A stretch of 64,000 bases of DNA from Marinomonas vulgaris (GTDB lineage: Bacteria > Pseudomonadota > Gammaproteobacteria > Pseudomonadales > Marinomonadaceae): positions 1 through 64,000 of the forward strand of contig NZ_JAGSSV010000011.1 in assembly GCF_018145875.1 (NCBI RefSeq), read 5' to 3'. A model generated the notes under the pieces. That model was not told where the DNA came from, made no database searches, and worked only from the letters and a program-made list of their open reading frames with translations. Positions 7,650-17,193 of this stretch are shown piece after piece; within the stretch, counting starts at the first letter, position 1; each line of letters begins with the position of its first letter. The position numbers were made by a program, and so were the translations under genes.

Positions 7650-8480
7650 ATGACACCAAGTATCGCCTTTATCGGCGTGGGCAACATGGCAAGTGCTATT
7701 TTTAGTGGCATGTTGGCGAATGGTTACCCAGCAACAAGCATTATGGGCACCTCAAGAACCGAACAAAAGCGCACCCATTATCACGACCAATTCGGCATCA
7801 GCATGTTAGCAGACAATCGTTCTGCGGTTAGCCAGGCAGATGTGATCGTTTTATGTGTCAAACCGGCACAAATGCAAGCTGTGATTGAAGCCTTTGCCGA
7901 TCAGGTGCGTGATGATCAGTTGTTTATTTCGGTAGCGGCGGGTGTTGAGCTGGGGTCGTTATCTTATTGGTTAAACTCTCCTGTGGCGGTGGTACGTTGT
8001 ATGCCAAATACGCCATCCCAAGTGGGAGCAGGTATGACCGGCCTGATCGCCAACGAACACACCAGCGCCGAGCAAAAAAACTGGGTGACGGAATTGTTTG
8101 CTGGCATTGGTGATTCAGTGTGGGTGGAAGACGAAGCCCACATGCATACGGTAACCAGTTTATCTGGTAGTGCGCCCGCGTATTTTTTCCGATTCCTTGA
8201 AGCCATGATCAAAGATGGCCAGCAACAAGGTTTGGATGAAGCCACTTGTCGTAAATTGGCCAGCTATACCATGCTAGGTGCGGCTCGCATGGCCACAGAA
8301 CTTGATGAGCCTATTGCTCAATTGCGCAAAAACATTACCTCGCCCAATGGAACAACAGAGCAAGCCTTGTTGTCTTTTGAAGCGTCGAACATCGACAAAA
8401 TAGTGGCCGATGCCATGACAGCGTGTGTTAATCGATCTAAAGAAATGTCGAATGATTTTTCTGCGAAGAAAACTGATTAA
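7650..8480 (+). CDS. proC: Pyrroline-5-carboxylate reductase
   Basis: A 276-residue enzyme for the last step of proline synthesis, reducing pyrroline-5-carboxylate with NAD(P)H. The Rossmann motif FIGVGNMASAI is at residues 7-17. The family signature near SLSGSAPAYFFRFLEA, and the C-terminal dimer domain with NGTTEQAL, are present. ATG 7650 is preceded by GTAGGA at good distance; an earlier in-frame ATG at 7626 lacks a ribosome binding site. It is followed 12 bases later by yggT. Confidence 0.95.
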   Translation: MTPSIAFIGVGNMASAIFSGMLANGYPATSIMGTSRTEQKRTHYHDQFGISMLADNRSAVSQADVIVLCVKPAQMQAVIEAFADQVRDDQLFISVAAGVELGSLSYWLNSPVAVVRCMPNTPSQVGAGMTGLIANEHTSAEQKNWVTELFAGIGDSVWVEDEAHMHTVTSLSGSAPAYFFRFLEAMIKDGQQQGLDEATCRKLASYTMLGAARMATELDEPIAQLRKNITSPNGTTEQALLSFEASNIDKIVADAMTACVNRSKEMSNDFSAKKTD

Positions 8481-8492
8481 GGACCGAACCCA

Positions 8493-9035
8493 ATGAATTC
8501 TGATCCATTTGTTATGCTCATAAAGGTTATTTGTAACCTTTATTTGTTCATTGTTTTGCTGCGTCTTGTGTTGCAATTGACGCGAGCGGATTTTTACAAC
8601 CCGATTAGCCAAGGGATTGTGAAAGCTACAAGCCCTCTGGTGTTGCCTTTGCGCAAAGTGATCCCTGCGATTGGACGCCTTGATACCGCATCCCTGGTGT
8701 TGGCATTTTTAGTTCAATTTGTGACTGTTTTTTTGGTGGTGAGCATTAAAGGCGTTTCCGCGCCGCCAAGCATTTATGTTATTTATACGGTTGCCGGCAC
8801 CTTGTATCATCTATTAGATCTGTATTTCTGGGCGATGTTGATATCAGTGATTTTGAGTTGGGTTGCACCTGGCGCGAATCACCCTGGCGCTATGCTGGTG
8901 GGACAAATTACGTCGCCCTTGTACCGCGCTTGTCAGCGGGTTATTCCTACTTTGGGTGGTCTGGATTTGTCGCCGATTTTCATCTTTTTGGCGATTTCGT
9001 TCTTGAAGCAAGTGTTAGCGCCTTATAGCCTCTAA
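8493..9035 (+). CDS. yggT: YggT family integral membrane protein
   Basis: A 180-residue inner-membrane protein with two YGGT repeats, each a pair of hydrophobic helices. The repeat signatures are FYNPISQGIVKATSPLVLPLR in the first half and TSPLYRACQRVIPTLGGLDLSP in the second. Homologues have been linked to osmotic tolerance and division-site factors, but the function is unclear. It closes the yggS-proC-yggT cluster. Length matches E. coli YggT. Confidence 0.9.
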   Translation: MNSDPFVMLIKVICNLYLFIVLLRLVLQLTRADFYNPISQGIVKATSPLVLPLRKVIPAIGRLDTASLVLAFLVQFVTVFLVVSIKGVSAPPSIYVIYTVAGTLYHLLDLYFWAMLISVILSWVAPGANHPGAMLVGQITSPLYRACQRVIPTLGGLDLSPIFIFLAISFLKQVLAPYSL

Positions 9036-9130
9036 TACTATCTACCTATATGAATCTGCGGTGAGATCCTTATCATCGCATGCCAGTGAATTGAGAACAG
9101 GATCGTATTCCTATATGATGCGACCCTTAA

Positions 9131-9691
<561 letters not shown>

Positions 9692-9767
9692 AAGATCCTT
9701 TAGCTTAGTTTGTTTATCGAGTTAGCCCTAAAGTGATCTTGTCACCAACAAGGTCACTATTTTCTAG

Positions 9768-10028
<261 letters not shown>

Positions 10029-10085
10029 CCAATAGGTTGCCATACCATCGACACGAACGGATTTATTTTTTTAGCGGGAATTTTA

Positions 10086-11777
10086 TTGCTTGTTAGTATT
10101 CTGGCAAGCTCTTTTACTGTGCGTGTTGGTTTACCTTTGTTGCTGGTGTTTCTTGGTATGGGAATGCTGGCAGGCGAAGAGGGCATTGGCGGCCTAGATT
10201 TCGATAATACCAATCTCTCCTTTTTTGTGGGTAACCTTGCTTTAGCCGTGATTCTTTTAGATGGCGGCATGCAAACCAAAACCAGCACTTTCCGCGTTGC
10301 TCTTTGGCCTTCCTTGTCTCTTGCGACCCTTGGCGTCGTCTTTACCACGGCATCGGTCGGCGCTTTTGCTGCTTGGTTATTAGACGTACCGCTTATTTAC
10401 GGCTTATTGCTTGGCTCGATTGTCGGTTCTACCGATGCGGCGGCGGTGTTTAGTTTGCTGCGCAACAGTGGCGTCAAGCTCAACGAGCGGGTAGGCGGTA
10501 CCTTAGAAATCGAATCGGGTGCCAATGACCCCATGGCCATCTTGTTGGTGGTGATGTTAACCGGTCTGATGCAAAGCGCTGACCCTCTGACGGTATGGGC
10601 TTTTCTAGGACAAATGGTACAGCAGTTTGCCATCGGCATAATATTGGGCTTGCTGGGCGGCAAGCTCTTATTGTTGGTGTTGCGCCGGGTGCCTTTGATC
10701 GAAGGTTTGTACGCCTTATTGATCATTTCCTTTGGTTTGGCGACATTCTCTGGCGTAAACATGATTGGTGGTAGCGGCTTTTTAGCGGTCTATCTGGTGG
10801 GTTTAACCGTTGGGAATGGTCGTATTAAACAGCTCGATGCGATTTCCCAGGTGATGGATGGATTGGCCTGGTTGGCACAAGCAGGCATGTTCTTATTGCT
10901 GGGCTTGTTGGTGACCCCATCAAGCTTGCTAACCCATGGTCTACAAGCCTTGGCCATTGCGGCGTTTTTGATTTTTATTGCTCGCCCCTTAGCGGTGTTT
11001 ATTTGCCTCATACCGTTCGATTTTCGCTGGCCAGAACGTTTCTATATTAGCTGGGTGGGATTGCGAGGCGCGGTGCCCATTGTATTGGCTTTATATCCGG
11101 TGATTGCCGGTCTAACAAACGCCGAACTGCTGTTTGAAATTACTTTTACCGTGGTGCTGATTTCCCTGTTACTACAAGGTTCGACTGTGCCACACATGGC
11201 GCGTTGGTTGAACATCATCGTACCACCTGTGCCCGAGCCGATTACGCGATTTTCGTTGATTGACGATTTAGAATCGCATCATTCGTTGGAATTGTATGAA
11301 TTCTTAGTGCAAGCCGAAGGGGTTCGGATTCCCTTGTCTATCGTGCAAAATGTGCCGAGCGCTACGGTATCAACGCCGCAGTTGGTGTCTTTGGTGCGAG
11401 AGGGTCAGCCGATTGTCGTAAATGCTGATACCTTATTAAAATCGGGTGATCGTATCTGGATGTTACTGCATCCTGGCGATGTGAACGACGTGGCGCAAAT
11501 TTTCTCGCAAAAAGCGTCTGGGTCTTTCTTGTTACAGAATTTCTTTGGTGAGTTCGCCGTGCGTGGCGATGCCCCTCTGATCGACTTGGCAAAAGTGTAT
11601 GGTGTGCCATTGGATGGGGTTGACCCACAAGAAACCGCTGCGCAACTGTTGCAGCGTCAACTGGGTAAAAATGTGGTGGTGGGTGATCGCGTGCGCTTTG
11701 GTAATATCCGGCTAACCGTCCGACAAATGGACGGCAACCAGATCGAGAGCATAGGGCTGAAGCTACAAAGCAAGTAG
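10086..11777 (+). CDS. cvrA: K+/H+ antiporter, CvrA/NhaP2 type (CPA1)
   Basis: A cation/proton antiporter of 563 residues from TTG 10086, with about 12 membrane helices, the ND-containing helix (LEIESGANDPMAILLV) and a cytosolic tail. The tail holds a TrkA-C-like domain (about 400-480) and a CorC/HlyC-type domain at the end. The conventional TTG start cuts the first helix in half. Upstream codons back to the ferredoxin stop are in frame and encode IDTNGFIFLAGILLL, which resembles the N-terminus of CvrA. No ATG, GTG or TTG exists there, only ATA, ATC and ATT. A start at ATC 10047 is therefore possible. The gene converges on a K+ channel gene. Confidence 0.88.
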   Translation: MLVSILASSFTVRVGLPLLLVFLGMGMLAGEEGIGGLDFDNTNLSFFVGNLALAVILLDGGMQTKTSTFRVALWPSLSLATLGVVFTTASVGAFAAWLLDVPLIYGLLLGSIVGSTDAAAVFSLLRNSGVKLNERVGGTLEIESGANDPMAILLVVMLTGLMQSADPLTVWAFLGQMVQQFAIGIILGLLGGKLLLLVLRRVPLIEGLYALLIISFGLATFSGVNMIGGSGFLAVYLVGLTVGNGRIKQLDAISQVMDGLAWLAQAGMFLLLGLLVTPSSLLTHGLQALAIAAFLIFIARPLAVFICLIPFDFRWPERFYISWVGLRGAVPIVLALYPVIAGLTNAELLFEITFTVVLISLLLQGSTVPHMARWLNIIVPPVPEPITRFSLIDDLESHHSLELYEFLVQAEGVRIPLSIVQNVPSATVSTPQLVSLVREGQPIVVNADTLLKSGDRIWMLLHPGDVNDVAQIFSQKASGSFLLQNFFGEFAVRGDAPLIDLAKVYGVPLDGVDPQETAAQLLQRQLGKNVVVGDRVRFGNIRLTVRQMDGNQIESIGLKLQSK

Positions 11778-11812
11778 GCTCAAACCAGCAAGTTGCGCTC
11801 TATGTTTCGAAA

Positions 11813-12913
11813 CTAATCAAACAGACGGCCAATTTCTTCTAATGAAGGCAGTTCTTGATCGTCGTTTATCAGCACAATCAAACCTTCTGTGTCTATGGTG
11901 GCGTAGGTCTGAGGATGAGTGACAATGTCGCCATTTTTATGCACGTAACCAAGCGCCGTGCCTATATCTTGTTGGATCAAGGTGGTGACTATGTGCGCCC
12001 ATGACATGCCCTTTAAACGCACATCAAGACGTATGGTGTGATCTCCTTGGTGGCGAAATAAATCTTCCAATACTTGTTCCGTTCCTGGGGCGATTAAAGA
12101 ACGTACCAGCATTTCGGGGTAGGCACGAACAGGGCGAATGACCGCAGTCGCACCAGCGGCTTTGAAGCGCTTTCGGTTGGAATCGTTAATGGCTTCAGCC
12201 ATGATAAAAGCCGAGCTATTTAATACTTTAATCCTATGCAGTATGTCGAAAGTGATGCTATCAGAGTGATTGTCTTGGGCATCTGGGCACAACACAATGA
12301 TGTACTTTGCTTTGTGGGTGTTAGCGGATTCCAACATGCCATCTTCTAACGCATCGCCAGTATGATGGACCACACCTTGAGATCGCAAATCAATGGGCAA
12401 ACCATCAGGGAAGGCCGATGTTAAGATTTGAATAGGAATCTCTTCCAGTTCGGGTGTCTGGTTAATTTGGCTGATAAGCAACGCCAAGTAGCGTTCTGCA
12501 TTGTATCTTGGGGTATTAATGATAAGTATGTGATCTTGCATATTGTCCCACTTCACGCGCCCTTTAATGCGCATTTCTTTGCGAATAAGCCTAATTTCAA
12601 CATAGTCACTGGCGATCTGTGCGAGCAGCGTGATGCCCATGCCGTAAATTAAAACGATGGTGGCAAATTGCCCCCAAAAAGACGCCGCTGAAATGTCCCC
12701 ATAACCTGTGGTACTGGCGGATGTCATGGTCAACCAAAAAGCTTGCCACCAATCAAGGTCTTCAAAGAAGACCATAGCCAAACTATGAAGACCAATGACA
12801 CCAGCAAAAAAAACCAAGCGCTTACGTAAGTCGCTGGTTTCATGCAGATGAACCTTTTTACGAAACTGACGCCGGCTATTATTTCGCTTTAACAGCATAC
12901 CAATTGCGTTCAT
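11813..12913 (-). CDS. Two-helix potassium channel with TrkA-N (RCK) domain
   Basis: A 366-residue ion channel. Two membrane helices (about 35-55 and 85-110) flank a pore loop with a perfect K+ filter, STTGYGD. A cytosolic Rossmann-type RCK region follows (DNMQDHILIINTPRYNAERYL onward), with a C-terminal TrkA-C-like part ending in LIVLINDDQEL. The usual GxGxxG nucleotide motif is modified (INTPRYN), so ligand control may differ. It is tail to tail with the CvrA-like antiporter, and both act on potassium. trmL lies just upstream on the same strand with 21 bases between. Confidence 0.88.
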   Translation of the reverse strand: MNAIGMLLKRNNSRRQFRKKVHLHETSDLRKRLVFFAGVIGLHSLAMVFFEDLDWWQAFWLTMTSASTTGYGDISAASFWGQFATIVLIYGMGITLLAQIASDYVEIRLIRKEMRIKGRVKWDNMQDHILIINTPRYNAERYLALLISQINQTPELEEIPIQILTSAFPDGLPIDLRSQGVVHHTGDALEDGMLESANTHKAKYIIVLCPDAQDNHSDSITFDILHRIKVLNSSAFIMAEAINDSNRKRFKAAGATAVIRPVRAYPEMLVRSLIAPGTEQVLEDLFRHQGDHTIRLDVRLKGMSWAHIVTTLIQQDIGTALGYVHKNGDIVTHPQTYATIDTEGLIVLINDDQELPSLEEIGRLFD

Positions 12914-12934
12914 GTTACCTCGGACGCTTTTTTA

Positions 12935-13408
12935 TCATGATTCAGTGGGCGGCATGGCGTAATCAAGCTGACGCCAAGACTCGTATACCATCACCGCCAC
13001 CGTATTAGACAGGTTAAGGCTGCGAGAGCTGGCCTGCATAGGCAAACGCAAGCGCTGGTCTAGCGGTAACGCATCGATAAACTCGGCGGGTAAGCCGCGG
13101 GTTTCTGGGCCGAACACCAGCACATCGTTTGCTTTAAAACGGGCTTCGCTGTGGGTGCGGCTGCCTTTTGTGGTGAGCGCGTACACAGTACTAATATCGT
13201 TCTGATCCACAAAGGCCTGAAAGTTTGGGTAACGTTTTAACCGAGTAAACTCGTGATAGTCCAAGCCAGCGCGGCGCAGCTTCTTATCTTCTAGCTCAAA
13301 GCCAAGCGGCTCGATGAGATGCAAGTGGAAGCCAGTATTGGCGCATAAGCGAATCACATTACCCGTATTGGGCGGTATCTCTGGTTGGTAAAGTACAATA
13401 TGTAGCAT
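12935..13408 (-). CDS. trmL: tRNA (cytidine/uridine-2'-O-)-methyltransferase TrmL
   Basis: A 157-residue SPOUT methyltransferase that methylates the wobble ribose (position 34) in leucine tRNAs. The trefoil-knot motifs are present: [19 protein letters not shown] (residues 8-26), [11 protein letters not shown] and [22 protein letters not shown]. Length is exactly that of E. coli TrmL. AGGAGA lies before the ATG. The channel gene is downstream on the same strand. Confidence 0.96.
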   Translation of the reverse strand: MLHIVLYQPEIPPNTGNVIRLCANTGFHLHLIEPLGFELEDKKLRRAGLDYHEFTRLKRYPNFQAFVDQNDISTVYALTTKGSRTHSEARFKANDVLVFGPETRGLPAEFIDALPLDQRLRLPMQASSRSLNLSNTVAVMVYESWRQLDYAMPPTES

Positions 13409-13488
13409 AGGTTTATCTCCTTGATATGGTGGGATAATACCAGAGGAGAAAGAAAAACAGACTTTTTAATTTATTTTCAAAAAAAGTG

Positions 13489-13516
13489 TTGACCTTAAAA
13501 AAGGTTTCCCTATAAT
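13489..13516 (+). promoter_or_regulatory. Promoter of the tRNA-Phe gene
   Basis: The -35 box TTGACC (13489-13494) and the -10 box TATAAT (13511-13516, perfect) are separated by 16 bp. The expected start lies about 5 bases before the tRNA. This is the clearest sigma-70 promoter in the window. Confidence 0.8.
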
Positions 13517-13527
13517 ACGCACCACTT

Positions 13528-13603
13528 GCCCAGATAGCTCAGTCGGTAGAGCAGAGGATTGAAAATCCTCGTGTCGGCGGTTCGATTCCGTCTCTGGGCA
13601 CCA
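13528..13603 (+). tRNA. tRNA-Phe (anticodon GAA), CCA encoded
   Basis: A 76-base cloverleaf. The acceptor stem GCCCAGA pairs with TCTGGGC, the D arm has AGCTC...GAGC, and the anticodon stem GAGGA/TCCTC encloses TTGAAAA with anticodon GAA. The T arm contains GGTTCGATTCC, and discriminator A and CCA are in the DNA. It is transcribed alone between a promoter and a terminator. No integrase or mobile-element remnant is visible beside it. Confidence 0.98.
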
Positions 13604-13612
13604 TGATTAAAG

Positions 13613-13642
13613 AAAACCTGCTTTTTAAGCAGGTTTTTTTTT
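13613..13642 (+). terminator. Rho-independent terminator of the tRNA-Phe gene
   Basis: An 11-bp stem, AAAACCTGCTT (13613-13623) with AAGCAGGTTTT (13627-13637), has a 3-nt loop and runs into a T tract to 13642. It lies 10 bases after the tRNA. Confidence 0.92.
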
Positions 13643-13779
13643 GCCTGAAATTTGCCTCCGATACTGTTTCTCTTGTTTCTCCTGCTGCTTCTTTTTGTCT
13701 TTCGCGTAAATAGCGCCAAATACCCTCAATGATGGGGATTTGTCATATACTTATTGTCTATTCGATGGAGTAAGTAACT

Positions 13780-16700
13780 ATGATCAGACCCATGGCGACT
13801 GTCGTTGCGATTACGTTAGGGTATTTTTTGCTGGGCGTATTAGGGCTGACGGTTGCTGTTTCTCCGGGCTATTCAACCATTATTTGGCCTGCGTCGGGTT
13901 TGGCGCTGGTGGCGGCTCTTTTTTATCCTAGACAAGCCTGGATTGGGGTTTTCTTAGGTTCTTTTCTGGTTAACGTCGGTGTGACCTGGCAAAACACGCA
14001 AACTCTTGTGTGGCTCTTGCCTATTTGTATTGGGTTTGGGGCGGCTCTGCAGTCTTTTGTTGGCGCCTACCTAATCCGTCGGTTTGTGGGGATTCCTTTT
14101 CGCTTTCATTGCACTCGTTTGGTGTTGCGCTTTATTGCTTTAGCAGCCGTTCTGTCGACGCTAATCAGCGCTACGATAGGTTCCTCGGCGTTATTACTGT
14201 TTGGCACAATTCAGCCCGAAGTGTTCATGCTTAGCTGGGTAACTTGGTGGGCGGGCGGCATGATAGGAGTGCTTGTATTGGTGCCCTGGATTGTGGTGAT
14301 TTTTCCTAGGCTGTTTGGTAATGACTTTGAGCATCCTTGGCGATTACTGGCTGGTTTTTTATTTGTGTTGCTGGTGACCGCATTTTTGTCCTGGGGCAGT
14401 ACTTATTCCGAATGGAACAAACAGAATAAAGAGTTTCGCTCCAATGCCCAGTTGCTCGAAGTGTTACTGAATAACCGCATTAAAAACAGCGTGGATATGT
14501 TGTATGGCTTTGTTGGCCTGGTTAACAGCAGTGAACATATCGAGGTAGACGAATTCAATATGTTCGCCGACAGCATCAGGCAGCGAGACGACTCCATTTT
14601 AACGGTTTCCCTAAATTTCGCGGTGACAGGGGACGATCTAGATCGTTTTGAAGCGAATATTCAACAAGAATACCCCAGTATCAAGTTTCAGGTCACCGAG
14701 AAAAACGCTCAAGGCGACTTAGTGCCCGTTACACCTCGTCCCAGACACACACCAGTCACCTACATAAGCCCAATGGCCGGTAACGAAGTGGTGTTAGGCT
14801 ACGACATTTACTCTCAACCTGAACGTCGTTTTGCTGTTGATCAGGCGATTACAGGTCGACAGGTATACCCTACAGCGCCCCTTAAACTGGTGCAGAACGG
14901 TAATGGAGTGTTGTTATTTTTGCCTTTTTTCCACCAACAAAGCGATGCCTTTTTGGGCATGGCGACAGCGGTACTGGAGTTAGAGACCTTAACCGACACC
15001 ATAGTTGAATACGGCTTGTTACCGAATACCGAGCTGTATTTAATCGATGACCACAATGCTACCTCTACTCCAATTATTGTGGCGAAAAGCAAGCAAGCGA
15101 CCTTTTCTGCTGATGAGGTGATTCGCAAGTATCTCTCTGACGAGTTCAAGCACGCGGTTAGTTTTGACATTCAAGTGGGGGCAAAAACCTGGCGGTTGTT
15201 TCAAGTCAGCGAGAGTGACTTTTTTAAGCAACCGTGGGTAGTGAAATTTGTTTTGGCCTGTGGTTTCTTGTTCTCAGGGGTGTTTGGTTGGTTTTTATTA
15301 ATAGTTAGCAGTCACTCTGCTGTCTTGGAACACAGAGTGGCATTAAGAACTCAGGATTTGTTACAGGCTAACGAAGAGTTAACAGCGTCGGAGTTGGCAC
15401 AAAGTCAGGCTAAAGAACAAGCTCAACAAGCCAGTAAAGCCAAGAGTGCTTTTTTGGCCACCATGAGCCATGAAATTCGTACGCCACTAAACGGCACCAT
15501 TGGCTGTCTATCGTTATTACTGAACACTAAATTGCAGCCAGAACAAGCCACCCTTGCAAAGTTGTCTCAGCAAAGTGCGGAGTCTTTATTAGACATTATT
15601 AATGACATTCTGGACTTATCGAAAATCGAAGTGGGGCGTTTTGAGCTAGAAAAACAGGCCTTTTCTCTACCGACGCTCATCGAAGAGGTGACCAACGTAT
15701 TTGTTCTTAAAGCAGAGGAAAAAGGCATAGTACTGAATTCGCCAGCGGTTCCTGTGCCAGACATCAGCCTGCTCGGCGACCGGTTACGTATCAAACAAAT
15801 TTTGGTTAACTTGCTGGGCAATGCGGTGAAATTTACTCAAGAAGGGGAAGTGTCCCTGTTTTTATCCGTAACCCCTTTGGACGAAGACAGTGTGGTGCTG
15901 AATATCCTTATCAAGGATACTGGCATTGGTATCTCCTCCGACAGTCAGACGCATTTGTTTCAGCGTTTCAATCAAGCGGACAGTTCAACAACGCGCCGTT
16001 TTGGTGGCACAGGTCTGGGTTTGGCCATCAGTAAAGAATTCATCGACGCCATGGAAGGGAGTATAGAATTAACATCTGACCAAGGGCAAGGTTCAACCTT
16101 TACAGTACGTATCCCACTGACGCAACTTACCCCCGCGACTGAACCCAAGAGTGTGTCTGCGGACGTACAGGTGGCGGTGCTTTATCAAAATGCCACAGGC
16201 CGTGCTTATCTCGGTGCTGTGCTAGATACTTTTGGGGTTCCTCATCACGACTTCGCTACCCTAGCACAAGCCTGTGATGCCTTATCTGGTATCAGCACAA
16301 ACACAGATAAAACGCTGGTTGCGCTGGTGGACGAAGAGATAGTAGCCGCCGCGAGCAGAGCAGATTTGATTCAGTGGAACGCTGTAACAATAGAGACAAA
16401 CACCAGATGTTTGATCTTACAAGGTCGTTCGCATTTGACCTATGATCAACAGGCCTATGTAACCTCCTTAACGAAACCTGTCTTTCAAGGGGCTTTATTG
16501 AAAGCGTTGGAGACAGTGTTGTTTCTTAAAAAGCCTTTTGAAGAAATATCTGAAACACAAATACAAACACAAAAAGAGCCCGTTATGATTCCAAACTCAG
16601 CTAACGCTGCTACCGCAGATCGTCCGACTTTTCACGGTAATGTCTTGTTAGTGGAAGACAATCTTACCAATCAGATCGTTGCTCGGGGCCTACTAAAATT

Positions 16701-17004
16701 ATTTGGCGTTGAAGCCGCGGTGGCTAAAAATGGCCAAATAGCCGTCGATTTGGCTCGCGAAACGCGCTTCGATCTGATCTTTATGGATTGCCAAATGCCC
16801 GTTATGGACGGCTACGAAGCCACCCGTATTATTCGACAAAGCACCGAGGGGGCCACACCCAGCGATGTGCCTATTGTAGCTTTGAGCGCCAATGCGATGA
16901 AAGGCGATGAAGATGAATGCATCGCCGCCGGCATGAACGACCACATTGCCAAACCGATTTCACAAGACAAGCTGAGCGCTGTATTGAGTCAATGGCTTGC
17001 CTAG
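13780..17004 (+). CDS. Hybrid sensor histidine kinase (MASE1-CHASE-HisKA-HATPase-receiver)
   Basis: A 1074-residue inner-membrane sensor kinase. The order is MASE1 with about eight helices (residues 1-205), a periplasmic CHASE-like domain (about 215-490), a helix near 490-515, a coiled linker, and HisKA with SHEIRTPLNG (phospho-acceptor H564). HATPase_c with N and G boxes (LLGNAVKF, GTGLGLAIS) and a C-terminal receiver with acceptor D1003 (FMDCQMPVMDGYE) follow. Between about 790 and 925 is a second, apparently degenerate receiver with a KP motif but no clear acceptor site. No response regulator gene adjoins. It precedes the ugp cluster, but a functional link is only a guess. Confidence 0.92.
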   Translation: MIRPMATVVAITLGYFLLGVLGLTVAVSPGYSTIIWPASGLALVAALFYPRQAWIGVFLGSFLVNVGVTWQNTQTLVWLLPICIGFGAALQSFVGAYLIRRFVGIPFRFHCTRLVLRFIALAAVLSTLISATIGSSALLLFGTIQPEVFMLSWVTWWAGGMIGVLVLVPWIVVIFPRLFGNDFEHPWRLLAGFLFVLLVTAFLSWGSTYSEWNKQNKEFRSNAQLLEVLLNNRIKNSVDMLYGFVGLVNSSEHIEVDEFNMFADSIRQRDDSILTVSLNFAVTGDDLDRFEANIQQEYPSIKFQVTEKNAQGDLVPVTPRPRHTPVTYISPMAGNEVVLGYDIYSQPERRFAVDQAITGRQVYPTAPLKLVQNGNGVLLFLPFFHQQSDAFLGMATAVLELETLTDTIVEYGLLPNTELYLIDDHNATSTPIIVAKSKQATFSADEVIRKYLSDEFKHAVSFDIQVGAKTWRLFQVSESDFFKQPWVVKFVLACGFLFSGVFGWFLLIVSSHSAVLEHRVALRTQDLLQANEELTASELAQSQAKEQAQQASKAKSAFLATMSHEIRTPLNGTIGCLSLLLNTKLQPEQATLAKLSQQSAESLLDIINDILDLSKIEVGRFELEKQAFSLPTLIEEVTNVFVLKAEEKGIVLNSPAVPVPDISLLGDRLRIKQILVNLLGNAVKFTQEGEVSLFLSVTPLDEDSVVLNILIKDTGIGISSDSQTHLFQRFNQADSSTTRRFGGTGLGLAISKEFIDAMEGSIELTSDQGQGSTFTVRIPLTQLTPATEPKSVSADVQVAVLYQNATGRAYLGAVLDTFGVPHHDFATLAQACDALSGISTNTDKTLVALVDEEIVAAASRADLIQWNAVTIETNTRCLILQGRSHLTYDQQAYVTSLTKPVFQGALLKALETVLFLKKPFEEISETQIQTQKEPVMIPNSANAATADRPTFHGNVLLVEDNLTNQIVARGLLKLFGVEAAVAKNGQIAVDLARETRFDLIFMDCQMPVMDGYEATRIIRQSTEGATPSDVPIVALSANAMKGDEDECIAAGMNDHIAKPISQDKLSAVLSQWLA

Positions 17005-17067
17005 GCCCAATGATCGGTCTCGAGCGCTCAGTTTTCACTTGTTTTGTCCCATTCTCTTTGAGAAGCA

Positions 17068-17119
17068 ATAGTAAGGTTTCATTTGAATAGAGTTTGTTTT
17101 TCAAATGAAACCTTACTAT
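17068..17119. repeat. Perfect 20-bp inverted repeat upstream of ugpB
   Basis: The 20-base arm ATAGTAAGGTTTCATTTGAA (17068-17087) is exactly complementary to 17100-17119, with a 12-base loop. No T tract follows on either strand, so it is not a classic terminator. Each arm holds TTCA-N2-TGAA, a small near-palindrome, so it might be a pair of operator sites, possibly for the DeoR-type regulator in the cluster. It ends 74 bases before ugpB. Confidence 0.85.
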
Positions 17120-17193
17120 CATCAAACTGCAACATTTTATTTCTATAGTCGTTCTTTCTTTTCTAACAAAAACTCATTGTGAGGAACACGGAA

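Noticed and set aside
13510-13719. 69-codon frame on the minus strand over tRNA-Phe
   Set aside because: It contains the NRTADTRIFNPLLYRLSYLG string, a known artefact of reading the tRNA-Phe gene antisense; there is no independent support.
13528-13740. tRNA-Phe as an integration site of a mobile element
   Set aside because: I found no integrase, no direct repeat of the tRNA 3' end and no foreign-looking gene block next to it.
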